Shown in pieces: positions 15,341 to 23,538 of a DNA stretch of 64,000 bases (its first letter is position 1; the number at the start of each line of letters is the position of its first letter). Below the pieces are notes generated by a model. It was not told the origin of the DNA. It was given only the letters and a program-made list of their open reading frames with translations, and searched no databases. A program made the position numbers and the translations under genes. Origin of the DNA: Corynebacterium hansenii (GTDB lineage: Bacteria > Actinomycetota > Actinomycetes > Mycobacteriales > Mycobacteriaceae); NCBI RefSeq assembly GCF_030408795.1, contig NZ_CP047211.1:2356001-2420000 (forward strand), given 5' to 3'.

Positions 15341-16870
15341 ATGAGCAACGGCACCGGCACGCCGACCGCCGTCGTCATCCTGGCCGCAGGCCAGGGCACC
15401 CGCATGAAGTCGGACACCCCGAAGATGCTGCACGCGATCGGCGGGCGCACGATGCTGGAGCATGCCCTGTATGCCGCCCACGGCGTCGGCCCGGCCGAGA
15501 TCGCGGTCGTCGTCGGGCACCAGCGCGAGAAGGTCATCGACGCCATCTCCGGGTGGACCGCCGACCAGCCCGAGGGGGCGCTGCCCAACGGCGTGGGCAT
15601 CGCCCACCAGGAGGAGCAGAACGGCACCGGCCATGCCGTGCAGTGCGCCCTCGCGGACGCCACGCTCGCCGAGTTCGAGGGCACCGTCCTGGTGACCACC
15701 TCGGACGTGCCGCTTCTCGACGCCCCGACGCTGTCCGCGCTGCTCGCCGAGCACAACCGCAAGCCGCGCGCCGCGGTGACCGTGCTGACGTCCACGGCGG
15801 AGAACCCGCACGGCTACGGCCGCATCATCCGCAACTCCGACGGCGAGGTCCTGCGCATCGTCGAGGAAAAGGACGCCACCGACGACGAGCGCCAGGTCAC
15901 CGAGGTCAACTCCGGCGTCTACGCCTTCGACGCCGCCACGCTGCGCGACGCGCTGACCAAGCTGAACACCGACAACGCGCAGGGCGAGCTGTACCTCACC
16001 GACGTCATCGGCATCGCCCGCGAGGCCGACCGCTCCGTGCGCGGCCACCGCCTGGACGACGCGATGGTCGTCGCCGGCGTCAACGACCGCGTGCAGCTGG
16101 CGAACCTGGGCGCCGAGCTCAACCGCCGCCTCACCGAGAAGGCGATGCGCGGCGGCGCCACCATCGTCGACCCGGCCACCACGTGGATCGACGTCGACGT
16201 CGAGATCGGCCGCGACGTCACCATCCTCCCCGGCACCCAGCTGCTGGGCGCCACCAAGATCGCCGACGGCGCCACCGTCGGCCCGGACACCACCCTGCGC
16301 GACGTGACCGTCGGCGAGGGCGCGACGGTCTTCCGCGTCCACGGCACCGACTCCGTCATCGGCGCCGGCGCCGAGGTCGGCCCGTTCACCTACCTCCGCC
16401 CCGGCACGGTGCTCGGCGAGGAGGGCAAGCTCGGCGGCTTCGTGGAGACCAAGAAGGCCGTCATCGGCCGCGGCTCGAAGGTCCCGCACCTGACCTACGT
16501 CGGCGACGCGGAGATCGGCGAGCACTCCAACATCGGCGCGTCCAGCGTCTTCGTCAACTACGACGGCGTGAACAAGCACCGCACCGTCATCGGGTCCCAC
16601 GTGCGCACCGGCTCCGACACCATGTTCATCGCCCCCGTAAAGGTCGGTGACGGCGCGTATTCCGGGGCGGGTACTGTAATCAAGGACGACGTTCCCCCCG
16701 GGGCGTTGGCGGTCAGCGGTGGCCCCCAGCGAAACATCGAGGGGTGGGTCCAGCGGAAGCGGCCGGGCACCCCGGCGGCGGAGGCGGCCGAAGCGGCGCA
16801 GGCCGCGGCGGGCGAATCCTCCTCCGACTCCGACGGTGTCCCGGGCGACAACCCCGACGCCTCCGCGTAA
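15341..16870 (+). CDS. glmU: Bifunctional N-acetylglucosamine-1-phosphate uridyltransferase / glucosamine-1-phosphate acetyltransferase
   Basis: A 509-residue cytoplasmic enzyme making UDP-GlcNAc for peptidoglycan. The N-terminal nucleotidyltransferase domain has the signature [17 protein letters not shown] and later a DVPLLD segment. From about residue 260 the left-handed beta-helix acetyltransferase domain follows, with hexapeptide turns and the [20 protein letters not shown] region. The C-terminal 45 residues are an Ala/Glu/Ser-rich extension common in mycobacteria and corynebacteria. GAGGAGG precedes the start; a TAGGGT box lies at 15277-15282. prs follows 34 nt downstream, the usual pairing in Corynebacteriales. 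Confidence 0.95.
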   Translation: MSNGTGTPTAVVILAAGQGTRMKSDTPKMLHAIGGRTMLEHALYAAHGVGPAEIAVVVGHQREKVIDAISGWTADQPEGALPNGVGIAHQEEQNGTGHAVQCALADATLAEFEGTVLVTTSDVPLLDAPTLSALLAEHNRKPRAAVTVLTSTAENPHGYGRIIRNSDGEVLRIVEEKDATDDERQVTEVNSGVYAFDAATLRDALTKLNTDNAQGELYLTDVIGIAREADRSVRGHRLDDAMVVAGVNDRVQLANLGAELNRRLTEKAMRGGATIVDPATTWIDVDVEIGRDVTILPGTQLLGATKIADGATVGPDTTLRDVTVGEGATVFRVHGTDSVIGAGAEVGPFTYLRPGTVLGEEGKLGGFVETKKAVIGRGSKVPHLTYVGDAEIGEHSNIGASSVFVNYDGVNKHRTVIGSHVRTGSDTMFIAPVKVGDGAYSGAGTVIKDDVPPGALAVSGGPQRNIEGWVQRKRPGTPAAEAAEAAQAAAGESSSDSDGVPGDNPDASA

Positions 16871-16904
16871 GCCGAAGAACGACCAGGAAGGCCAGGCCGA
16901 CTAG

Positions 16905-17882
16905 ATGACCGGCGAGTGGATCGAAAACCGAAAGAACCTCATGATCTTCTCCGGGCGCGCGCACCCGGAACTGGGCGAGGCCGTGGCGAAGGAGTTGGGC
17001 GTCGAGCTGACGCCGATGACCGCCCGGGACTTCGCCAACGGCGAGATCTTCGTGCGTTTCGAGGAGTCCGTCCGAGGCTGCGACGCCTTCGTCCTGCAGG
17101 CGCACCCGGCGCCGCTGAATAAGTGGCTCATGGAGCAGCTGATCATGATCGACGCGCTGAAGCGCGGCTCGGCGAAGCGCATCACGGCGATCCTGCCGTT
17201 CTTCCCCTACGCGCGCCAGGACAAGAAGCACCGCGGCCGCGAGCCGATTTCCGCCCGCCTGGTCGCGGATCTGCTCAAGGCCGCCGGCGCGGACCGCATC
17301 GTGTCGGTTGACCTGCACACCGACCAGATCCAGGGCTTCTTCGACGGCCCGGTGGACCACATGCACGCCATGCCGATTCTGGCGGACTACATCAAGGCCA
17401 ATTACTCGATGGAGAACCTCTGCGTGGTCTCCCCCGACGCCGGCCGCGTGAAGGTGTCGGAGAAGTGGGCGAACACGCTGGGCGATGCCCCGCTGGCGTT
17501 CATCCACAAGACCCGCAGCGTGGACGTGGCCAACGAGATCGTGGCCAACCGCGTCGTCGGCGACGTCGACGGCCGCGTGTGCCTGCTCATCGACGACATG
17601 ATCGACACCGGCGGCACGATCGCCGGCGCGGTGAAGGTGCTGCGCGAGGCCGGTGCGGCCGACGTCATCATCGCCACCACGCACGGCGTGTTCTCGGGCC
17701 CGGCGGCGGAGCGCCTGTCGCAATGCGGCGCGCGCGAGGTCATCACCACCGACACCCTGCCGCAGAGCACGGAGGGCTGGGACAACCTGACCGTCCTGCC
17801 GATCGCGCCGCTGCTGGCGCAGACGATCCACGAGATCTTCGAGAACGGCTCCGTCACCACCCTTTTCGAGGGCCAGGCGTAG
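16905..17882 (+). CDS. prs: Ribose-phosphate pyrophosphokinase (PRPP synthetase)
   Basis: A 325-residue enzyme converting ribose 5-phosphate and ATP to PRPP for purine, pyrimidine, histidine, tryptophan and (in these bacteria) decaprenyl-phospho-arabinose synthesis. It shows the ARQDKKHRGREPISARLVAD flexible-loop region, the divalent-cation site VDLHTDQIQGFF and the PRPP-binding loop LLIDDMIDTGGT. The length is normal for class I enzymes. It is cotranscribed with glmU by proximity and followed by a clear intrinsic terminator. Confidence 0.95.
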   Translation: MTGEWIENRKNLMIFSGRAHPELGEAVAKELGVELTPMTARDFANGEIFVRFEESVRGCDAFVLQAHPAPLNKWLMEQLIMIDALKRGSAKRITAILPFFPYARQDKKHRGREPISARLVADLLKAAGADRIVSVDLHTDQIQGFFDGPVDHMHAMPILADYIKANYSMENLCVVSPDAGRVKVSEKWANTLGDAPLAFIHKTRSVDVANEIVANRVVGDVDGRVCLLIDDMIDTGGTIAGAVKVLREAGAADVIIATTHGVFSGPAAERLSQCGAREVITTDTLPQSTEGWDNLTVLPIAPLLAQTIHEIFENGSVTTLFEGQA

Positions 17883-17904
17883 TTTCCCGTTCCGCTTCAC
17901 GACG

Positions 17905-17941
17905 TCCCGGCCGCACGCCATGCGCGGCCGGGATTTCTTTT
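17905..17941 (+). terminator. Intrinsic terminator after prs
   Basis: The arms TCCCGGCCGC and GCGGCCGGGA enclose 9 nt and are followed by TTTCTTTT. It ends the glmU-prs unit. A variant of the dispersed 11-mer (GCTTCACGACG, 17894-17904) lies directly before the stem. Confidence 0.85.
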
Positions 17942-18079
17942 CGCCCGCGCAGCGCTTTTGACCTGGCCCCGCTTATCGTCAGCGCACCATTCGTCGCCGG
18001 TGCACCATTCGTCGCCAGCGCTCCACATCTGACCCGGCCACAACTGCTCACCCCGTCCACCGCAACCTTTTGGAGAATC

Positions 18080-18577
18080 ATGAGCACCGACGCACCCGTG
18101 TACCGCCCCGCCACCGAGGCCGACCGCCCGCTGATCCGCCGCTTCCACGAGCTGGCGGACGCGTGGGGCGATGAACCCGCCGAGCGCGGCGAGAGCTTCG
18201 AGCAGGACGAGGTGCGCTACGTCGACCAGTGGTCGGCCGAAGCCGACGGCGGCATCATCGTCGAGATCGGCGGGGAGGTCGCCGGCGGCGCCTGGTTGCG
18301 CCACTTCACCGAGGACAACCCCGGTTGGGGCTACGTCGCCGACGAATACCCCGAGGTCGCCATCGCCCTCGAGTCCGAGCACACCGGCCGGGGTCTCGGC
18401 GGCGAGCTCATGCGGCGGATCCTCGACGTCGCGCGGGAGCGGGATGCGCCCGGGGTGTGCTTGTCGGTGGAGGTCGGCAATGAGCGGGCGATCCGCTCGT
18501 ACAAAAAGGTCGGTTTCGGGCTCGTCGGCGACGGCGACGATGGGGCCGGCGGTTACACCATGCTGTACCGCTTCTGA
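18080..18577 (+). CDS. GNAT-family N-acetyltransferase
   Basis: A 165-residue protein. The acetyl-CoA-binding motif A is visible as HTGRGLGGELMRRILDVARE (Q/R-x-x-G-x-G/A pattern), and motif B as SVEVGNERAIRSYKKVGFGL. The N-terminal portion (YRPATEADRPLIRRFHELAD) is the usual first strand and helix. Acceptor substrate unknown. The ATG at 18080 is chosen for TGGAG about 5 nt upstream; the longer open frame overlaps prs and is not coding. It sits alone between the prs terminator and a repeat-rich gap. Confidence 0.85.
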   Translation: MSTDAPVYRPATEADRPLIRRFHELADAWGDEPAERGESFEQDEVRYVDQWSAEADGGIIVEIGGEVAGGAWLRHFTEDNPGWGYVADEYPEVAIALESEHTGRGLGGELMRRILDVARERDAPGVCLSVEVGNERAIRSYKKVGFGLVGDGDDGAGGYTMLYRF

Positions 18578-18717
18578 GGTTCGCTTTCCGACGGCTTCGG
18601 CCCCCGGTTCCGCCCCGCACCAGTGGCTTCGACCCCGGTTCCGCCCCGCCCCCAAGACTTCGGCCCCGGTTCCGCCTCGACCGTGCGGCACCGCCACGCA
18701 TGTCGCCAACCCTCCCA

Positions 18718-18792
18718 CAGATGCGCCAGTTACGTGCAGATGCGCCTGTTGCAACGGGCGCATCTGCATGTAACGGGCGCATTTGGCGGAGG
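18718..18792. repeat. 75-bp inverted-repeat element, copy 1
   Basis: A nested palindrome. The inner arms GCAGATGCGCC and GGCGCATCTGC are perfect around a 10-nt loop; the outer arms CAGATGCGCC and GGGCGCATTTG are imperfect. A second, nearly identical copy (two or three substitutions) lies at 18981-19055. It could form a long cruciform or RNA hairpin. Confidence 0.85.
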
Positions 18793-18980
18793 TACCTCAT
18801 ACTGCGGCGGTGAGCGGGGCGGCGAATCCGGGGACCGTGAAACCGGCTCCGGCACCGACCCGGCGGTGACGCTTCCCGCCGCCGTTCATTTCGGCGGGCC
18901 GAACCTACGGGGATGCTGCCCGCCCACTTCGAATGCCGCCGCTGGCGCTCCCAGATGCGCCAGTTCCCGCCGACTTTTCC

Positions 18981-19055
18981 CAGATGCGCCAGTTCCGTGC
19001 AGATGCGCCTGTTGCAACGGGCGCATCTGCATGCAACGGGCGCATTTGGCGGAGG
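18981..19055. repeat. 75-bp inverted-repeat element, copy 2
   Basis: Same unit as at 18718-18792, with the same inner 11-bp stem. A truncated copy of the first arm (CAGATGCGCCAGTTCCC) occurs at about 18953, so the element appears to be partly duplicated locally. Confidence 0.85.
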
Positions 19056-19471
19056 AGTTTCATGATGCGGCGGTGGAGCCGGTTCCAGCGCCTGCTCCGC
19101 GTGCAAATCGGCCCATACGGCGTTAAACAGGTCGGCGGGTGCACCGGGGCTGGTGGGCCGTCGTCAAGCGAGTCGGCACCCAAGCCGTCAAGCACGCCGA
19201 CACCCATGCCGCCACGCAAGAGAAGCCCACGCCGCAGCGCAAAACCAACCCGGGCGATTTCGCCCGCCGCAACCCATCGGGTACCATTCCACGAGTTATG
19301 TCTCGGCGAGGGTGGCCCGAGGCGCGGGAACGGTCCCGCGGCAACGGCCCCGTTATCGACGCGACGCATGCAGCACCCGGCGCCCGCCGCTCCCCACCGG
19401 GGAACCGCGGCCGACCCGGACGCGTGCCACGTGATCGACTCCCGAACCCCGACGATTTGCAGGAGTCAGAT

Positions 19472-20125
19472 ATGGCGAAGCCCAACATCATCAAGCTGGA
19501 AGCCCGCGAGCGCACCGAGTTCGGCAAGGGCGCCGCCCGCCGCGCCCGCGTGGCCGGCGACATCCCGGTGGTCATCTACTCGAAGGACCTGGACGCCCCG
19601 AAGCACGTCCTGGTCGACTCGATCGAGTTCCACGGCGTCATCCGCAACTACGGCGTCAACGCCGTCCTCGACCTCGACATCGAGGGCGAGTCGCAGCTGT
19701 CCATGGTCAAGGCCCTGGACCAGAACCCGCTGACCCTCAACATCGACCACGCCGACCTGCTGGGCATCCACCGCGGCGAGAAGGTCGAGGTCGAGGTCCC
19801 GGTCGTCGCCGAGGGCGAGCTGGCCCCGGGCAACGCCCTGCTCATGCAGGACGCCGACACCATCCTGGTGCTCGCCCCGGTGCTGTCCATCCCGGAAGAG
19901 ATCACCGTGTCCGTCGAGGGCCTGGACGTGGGCGCGCAGATCCACGCCGAGGGCGTCACCCTGCCGGAGGGCCTGGAGCTCGCCGACGATCCGGAGCTGC
20001 TGATCTTCAACATCGTCGAGCCGGAGGAGGACCCGGCCGGCGACGTCGACGCCGACATCGAGGGCATGGGCGACGCCGAGCTGCCCGAGGAGCCCAAGGC
20101 CGAGGAGGGCGAGGGCGAGGAGTAA
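19472..20125 (+). CDS. rplY: 50S ribosomal protein L25, CTC type
   Basis: A 217-residue protein. The N-terminal 95 residues (ARERTEFGKGAARRARVAG, then DIPVVIYSKD, later LNIDHADLLGIHRGEKVEVE) are the L25 5S-rRNA-binding domain. Residues of 96-190 form the beta-rich TL5/CTC C-terminal domain (EEITVSVEGLDVGAQIHAEG), and the last 30 are acidic. The ATG at 19472 follows AGGAG at suitable distance; the open frame upstream is not coding. A strong terminator follows. The position between prs and pth is conserved in corynebacteria. Confidence 0.95.
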   Translation: MAKPNIIKLEARERTEFGKGAARRARVAGDIPVVIYSKDLDAPKHVLVDSIEFHGVIRNYGVNAVLDLDIEGESQLSMVKALDQNPLTLNIDHADLLGIHRGEKVEVEVPVVAEGELAPGNALLMQDADTILVLAPVLSIPEEITVSVEGLDVGAQIHAEGVTLPEGLELADDPELLIFNIVEPEEDPAGDVDADIEGMGDAELPEEPKAEEGEGEE

Positions 20126-20172
20126 TTCCTCCCCCGCGCCGGTCCCCGACCGGTTGCCCCTGCTTTGCGACG

Positions 20173-20204
20173 AGCCCCCGCCGGATTCGGTTCCGGCGGG
20201 GGCT
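20173..20204 (+). terminator. Hairpin terminator after rplY
   Basis: The arms AGCCCCCGCCGG and CCGGCGGGGGCT enclose 8 nt; there is no long T-run. The dispersed 11-mer GCTTTGCGACG (20162-20172) abuts its left arm. Confidence 0.75.
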
Positions 20205-20286
20205 TCGCCGTGTCCGAGGGGCGGGGGCGACGGCGTGGGAGAACGTCCGCTCCATGTTTGCCCGGGCGGGCGTAGCATTTCCGCTC

Positions 20287-21450
20287 ATGAACCGCATGCG
20301 CGATCGGCTGGCCCGCGATCTCCCCTATCCCGTCGTCCTCGCGGCGGCGTGGGCTGCGTGCGCGGTGCTCATCGCGGGCGCGGCGTGGGTGGCGGGGACG
20401 GTGGTGGGCAAGCTGCTCATCGTGATCATCCCGCTGGCGGTGGCGGTGCTGTTCTCCGCGATGCTCTCGCCGCTGGCCCGGTTCCTGCGGCGGACGCTGC
20501 GGTTCCCGAGCGCCCTGGCCGCGCTGGCGTCGGTGTTCGTGCTGCTCGGCGTTTTCGTCGGCGGTTTCGCGCTGGCCACCGAGCGCCTGGCGGTGGGATT
20601 CGGGCAGCTGCGGCAGGGCGCCCGCGAGGGCATCGACCAGGTGATGGCGTGGCTGCGCACCGGCCCGCTGCACCTGTCCATCGACCCGGGCACCGACGTC
20701 ACCGCCGGGATCCGCGACTGGGCCGGGCAATCGTCGGGCGCATTGGCGTCCGGGGCGCTGAGCATCGGCGCGACGGCCGTCGACGTCATCGCCGGAATGC
20801 TGATCTGCCTGCTCTCCCTGTTCTTCTTCCTGCACCAGGGCGACCGGATCTGGCGGTTCTGCCTGCGCTTCGTCCCCCGCGGCGCCCGCGCCGAATTCCA
20901 CGAGGCCATGCGGCGCGGCTGGGTGAGCCTGGGCAACTACAGCCGCACCCAGATCGGCGTGGCCGCCATCAACGCGGCCGGCATCGGCATCGGCGCCTGG
21001 ATCATGGGCATCCCGCTGGTCATCCCGTCGACCATTCTGGTGTTCCTGGCGTCCTTCGTGCCCATCGTCGGCGCCATCGTCTCCGGCGCCGTGGTGGTGC
21101 TGATCGCGATGGTGGACAAGGGGGCGATGGCCGCGCTGATCATGCTGGCGATCGTCGTCGGCGTGCACTTCCTGGAGACCCACGTGCTGCAGCCGTTCCT
21201 GATGGGCCACGCCGTCAGCATCCACCCGCTGGCCGTCATCGTGGTCGTCGCGGCCGGCACCTACCTGTTCGGCCTCGCCGGCGCGCTGTTCGCGGTCCCG
21301 CTGACCGCGCTGCTGAACAGCTCCATCGGGTACGCCATGGGCAATGATCCTTTCCCCGCGCTGGTCGACGGCGGGCCGGGGGCTGGCGGGGAAACCGCGG
21401 GAGAAGCCGCCGTGGAACCGGATGGGCATCGCCCGCGGGGGTCGTCGTAA
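20287..21450 (+). CDS. AI-2E/PerM-family membrane permease
   Basis: A 387-residue membrane protein with a hydrophobic N-terminal block (residues of roughly 10-110, ending in a helix containing ERLAVGFGQLRQGAREGIDQ), a central soluble stretch, and a C-terminal block. The C-terminal block includes SFVPIVGAIVSGAVVVLIAM and HFLETHVLQPFLMG, the hallmark of the AI-2E transporter/PerM family. Family members export quorum signals or exchange ions and metabolites; the substrate here is unknown. The ATG at 20287 lies 8 nt after a TAGCAT box (leaderless); an ATG at 20254 is less likely. Confidence 0.85.
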   Translation: MNRMRDRLARDLPYPVVLAAAWAACAVLIAGAAWVAGTVVGKLLIVIIPLAVAVLFSAMLSPLARFLRRTLRFPSALAALASVFVLLGVFVGGFALATERLAVGFGQLRQGAREGIDQVMAWLRTGPLHLSIDPGTDVTAGIRDWAGQSSGALASGALSIGATAVDVIAGMLICLLSLFFFLHQGDRIWRFCLRFVPRGARAEFHEAMRRGWVSLGNYSRTQIGVAAINAAGIGIGAWIMGIPLVIPSTILVFLASFVPIVGAIVSGAVVVLIAMVDKGAMAALIMLAIVVGVHFLETHVLQPFLMGHAVSIHPLAVIVVVAAGTYLFGLAGALFAVPLTALLNSSIGYAMGNDPFPALVDGGPGAGGETAGEAAVEPDGHRPRGSS

Positions 21451-21462
21451 AGCTGCTGTGGG

Positions 21463-22119
21463 ATGATGGCGGACATGTTCGGTCGCTCGAAGCCCTCCCC
21501 CGCCCCCTCCGACGCCCCGCCGATCCTCGTCGTCGGCCTGGGCAATCCCGGCCCGAAGTACGCCGACACGCGGCACAACGTCGGGCAGATGGTGCTCGAC
21601 GAACTCGCCGATCGGACGTTGCCCATGCCGTCGACGTTCTCGGCGCACAAGCGCTCCAACGCGGAAATCGTGCAGACGCGCTGGACCGTCGGCGCCGGCG
21701 ACGAGGCAGTCGAGCGGCAGGTGATCCTGGCCAAGCCGCGGACGTACATGAACGTCTCCGGTGGGCCGATCAGCGCGCTGGCGAAGTTCTTCAACGTCGA
21801 GCCCGGCGACGTCATCGTGGTGCACGACGAGCTGGACCTCGACCCCGGCGTCATCCGCCTGAAGCGCGGCGGCGGCGAAGGCGGGCACAACGGCCTGCGG
21901 TCGACGTCGAAGTCGCTGGGCACCAAGGACTACCTGCGGGTGCGCGTGGGCATCGGCCGCCCGCCGGGGCGACAGGACCCGGCCGATTTCGTGCTGCGCC
22001 CGTTTTCCACCGCCGAGCGGCGCGACCTGCCGTTCTGGCTGCAGGACGCCGCCGACGCGGTCGACCTGCTGGCCCGCCACGGCCTGGAGGCCGCGCAGAA
22101 CCAGGTGCACCAGCGGTAG
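21463..22119 (+). CDS. pth: Peptidyl-tRNA hydrolase
   Basis: A 218-residue enzyme that releases tRNA from prematurely dissociated peptidyl-tRNA. The signatures are visible: [20 protein letters not shown] at the N-terminus (catalytic His in the TRHNVG segment), [40 protein letters not shown] with GHNGLRS, and [11 protein letters not shown]. Starts at 21463, 21466 or 21475 are all possible; the last would fit a leaderless transcript. It lies 12 nt after the permease gene. An imperfect copy of its stop-codon region occurs just downstream. Confidence 0.95.
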   Translation: MMADMFGRSKPSPAPSDAPPILVVGLGNPGPKYADTRHNVGQMVLDELADRTLPMPSTFSAHKRSNAEIVQTRWTVGAGDEAVERQVILAKPRTYMNVSGGPISALAKFFNVEPGDVIVVHDELDLDPGVIRLKRGGGEGGHNGLRSTSKSLGTKDYLRVRVGIGRPPGRQDPADFVLRPFSTAERRDLPFWLQDAADAVDLLARHGLEAAQNQVHQR

Positions 22120-22200
22120 GGGCTCGGAGGCGGTCGGCGTTCAGCGGGAGGTAGGGGTTCAGGGGCGGCCGGGCGCCCGACGTTCAGGTGCGCCGTTCGT

Positions 22201-23538
22201 TCACGGGCGGTGCCCCGCCGAACGTCCCCGGCGCAGCATCACGGCACCCACCGCCGCAACGAGGACCAGGTCCGCGACCGCCATCGCGATGAGCATCATC
22301 CCGGGCCCCGCGGCCGCCGCGATCGCCCCGCAGACGATGGCGCCCGCGGGGATGAGCACGCGATCGGCCGACGCGAAACCGAGCACCGCGCCACGGCTGT
22401 CCGGCGGGCTGAGGGCGATGACGGCCAACCGGTTCGTCGTCCGGTAGATCTGCCCGATCGCGCCGAGAACCGCGAACGCGGCCAGCGCCGCGAGCAGATG
22501 GCCCTTCGACGGCGGCTGCCCCGCAACGACGAGCGCGCCGCCCGCTACGAGCACCGGGACCGCGACTGCCGCGGCGGACACCGCGGCCCACCGGCCGGGG
22601 TCGCGGACCTTCCTTTTCCGCAGCCACAACGTCGCCGCGACCGCGCCGAGGGCGGCGCTCGCCGACCCCGCGGCGGCACCGACGCCCCTCGCCCCGAATG
22701 CCCCATCGGCGAACACCACGGGGATCATCGCGGTGTAGGGGAACACGGCCAGCATCGGCCCGATGGCCAATGCGATTTGCGGCCCCAGGAGCGGCTCCGC
22801 ACGCAGCGCGGCACGGAGACCCCGCGGCGACTCCCGGTCGCGCTTGACGACGGACCCGCCGCCGCGCGCAGCGGCCCGCTCGACGGAACCGAGGATCACC
22901 GCGGAGCCGGCGGCATGCGCGACGAGCACGGGCATCATGGCGGCGACCGGACCCGAGGCCGCGAGCAGCAGGCCGCTCACCATCGGCCCGACGATCAGGC
23001 TGAGGGTGCCGATGGTCGCCAAGTCGGACATGCCGCGGACCATGCCCCCTTCGCCGGTGGCGCGGGTGACCGCGATCTGCCGGATGGCGGGTTCCGGGGC
23101 CGTGAGCAACGATCGCGCACCGATGATCCCGATGGCCGCCCACGCCCACGGCGCGGCCGGAGCAGCAGGAGCGACCGCCGTGGCCGCCGTGGCCGCCGCA
23201 GGCGCGGCAGAGGACGGGTCCGTGGGAACAGCCGGAGCCGCCGCCATGATCGCCGCGATGCCGACCGTCGCCACCGTCGCCGCGCACCCCATCCACAAGA
23301 GCAGTCGCGCGGGATTGCCCCGATCGGCGATCGCCCCGGCTACGGGGCCGGCGAAGAGAAGCGGCACCAGTCGGGCGGCCGTGGCCACCCCGATCATCCG
23401 GGGATCACCGGTGACGGCCAGCACCCACCAATTGAGCACCACCAACTCCGCGGCACCCGCGAACCGTACCGCGGCCGCCGACGTGAGCAACCGCTTCAGC
23501 GGCGCCGCGGAGCCATCGGCCCTGCGACGCAGCATCAT
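22201..23538 (-). CDS. ciuF: MFS exporter, probably siderophore export (CiuF-like)
   Basis: A 445-residue MFS protein with spans throughout, a LLFAGPVAGAIADRGNPARL loop matching the MFS motif-A region between spans 2 and 3, and a hydrophilic central loop (residues of roughly 200-225). It is the last gene of the iron-siderophore operon; its ATG overlaps the synthetase stop. In C. diphtheriae an MFS gene, ciuF, follows the synthetase ciuE in the same order, so export of the newly made siderophore is the expected role. The symbol rests on operon position and family. Confidence 0.75.
   Translation of the reverse strand: MMLRRRADGSAAPLKRLLTSAAAVRFAGAAELVVLNWWVLAVTGDPRMIGVATAARLVPLLFAGPVAGAIADRGNPARLLLWMGCAATVATVGIAAIMAAAPAVPTDPSSAAPAAATAATAVAPAAPAAPWAWAAIGIIGARSLLTAPEPAIRQIAVTRATGEGGMVRGMSDLATIGTLSLIVGPMVSGLLLAASGPVAAMMPVLVAHAAGSAVILGSVERAAARGGGSVVKRDRESPRGLRAALRAEPLLGPQIALAIGPMLAVFPYTAMIPVVFADGAFGARGVGAAAGSASAALGAVAATLWLRKRKVRDPGRWAAVSAAAVAVPVLVAGGALVVAGQPPSKGHLLAALAAFAVLGAIGQIYRTTNRLAVIALSPPDSRGAVLGFASADRVLIPAGAIVCGAIAAAAGPGMMLIAMAVADLVLVAAVGAVMLRRGRSAGHRP

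Larger units (their letters stand above)
18578..19471. other. Repeat-rich gap of about 0.9 kb without a convincing gene
   Basis: I see no frame with a plausible start and coding character. The gap holds a three-copy tandem repeat just after the acetyltransferase gene (units begin at 18595, 18627 and 18658; 31-32 bp), two copies of a 75-bp inverted-repeat element, and the rplY promoter region. Long open frames on both strands here are shadows of high GC and of the repeat symmetry. Confidence 0.6.

Noticed and set aside
18905..19369. Possible minus-strand gene in the repeat-rich gap
   Set aside because: The frame runs through the palindromic repeat, lacks a plausible start signal and has repeat-derived residues only.
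19648..22110. 820-codon minus-strand open frame across rplY, the permease and pth
   Set aside because: It is antisense to three clearly recognisable genes, and its Arg/His/Gly-rich composition is that of a non-coding frame.
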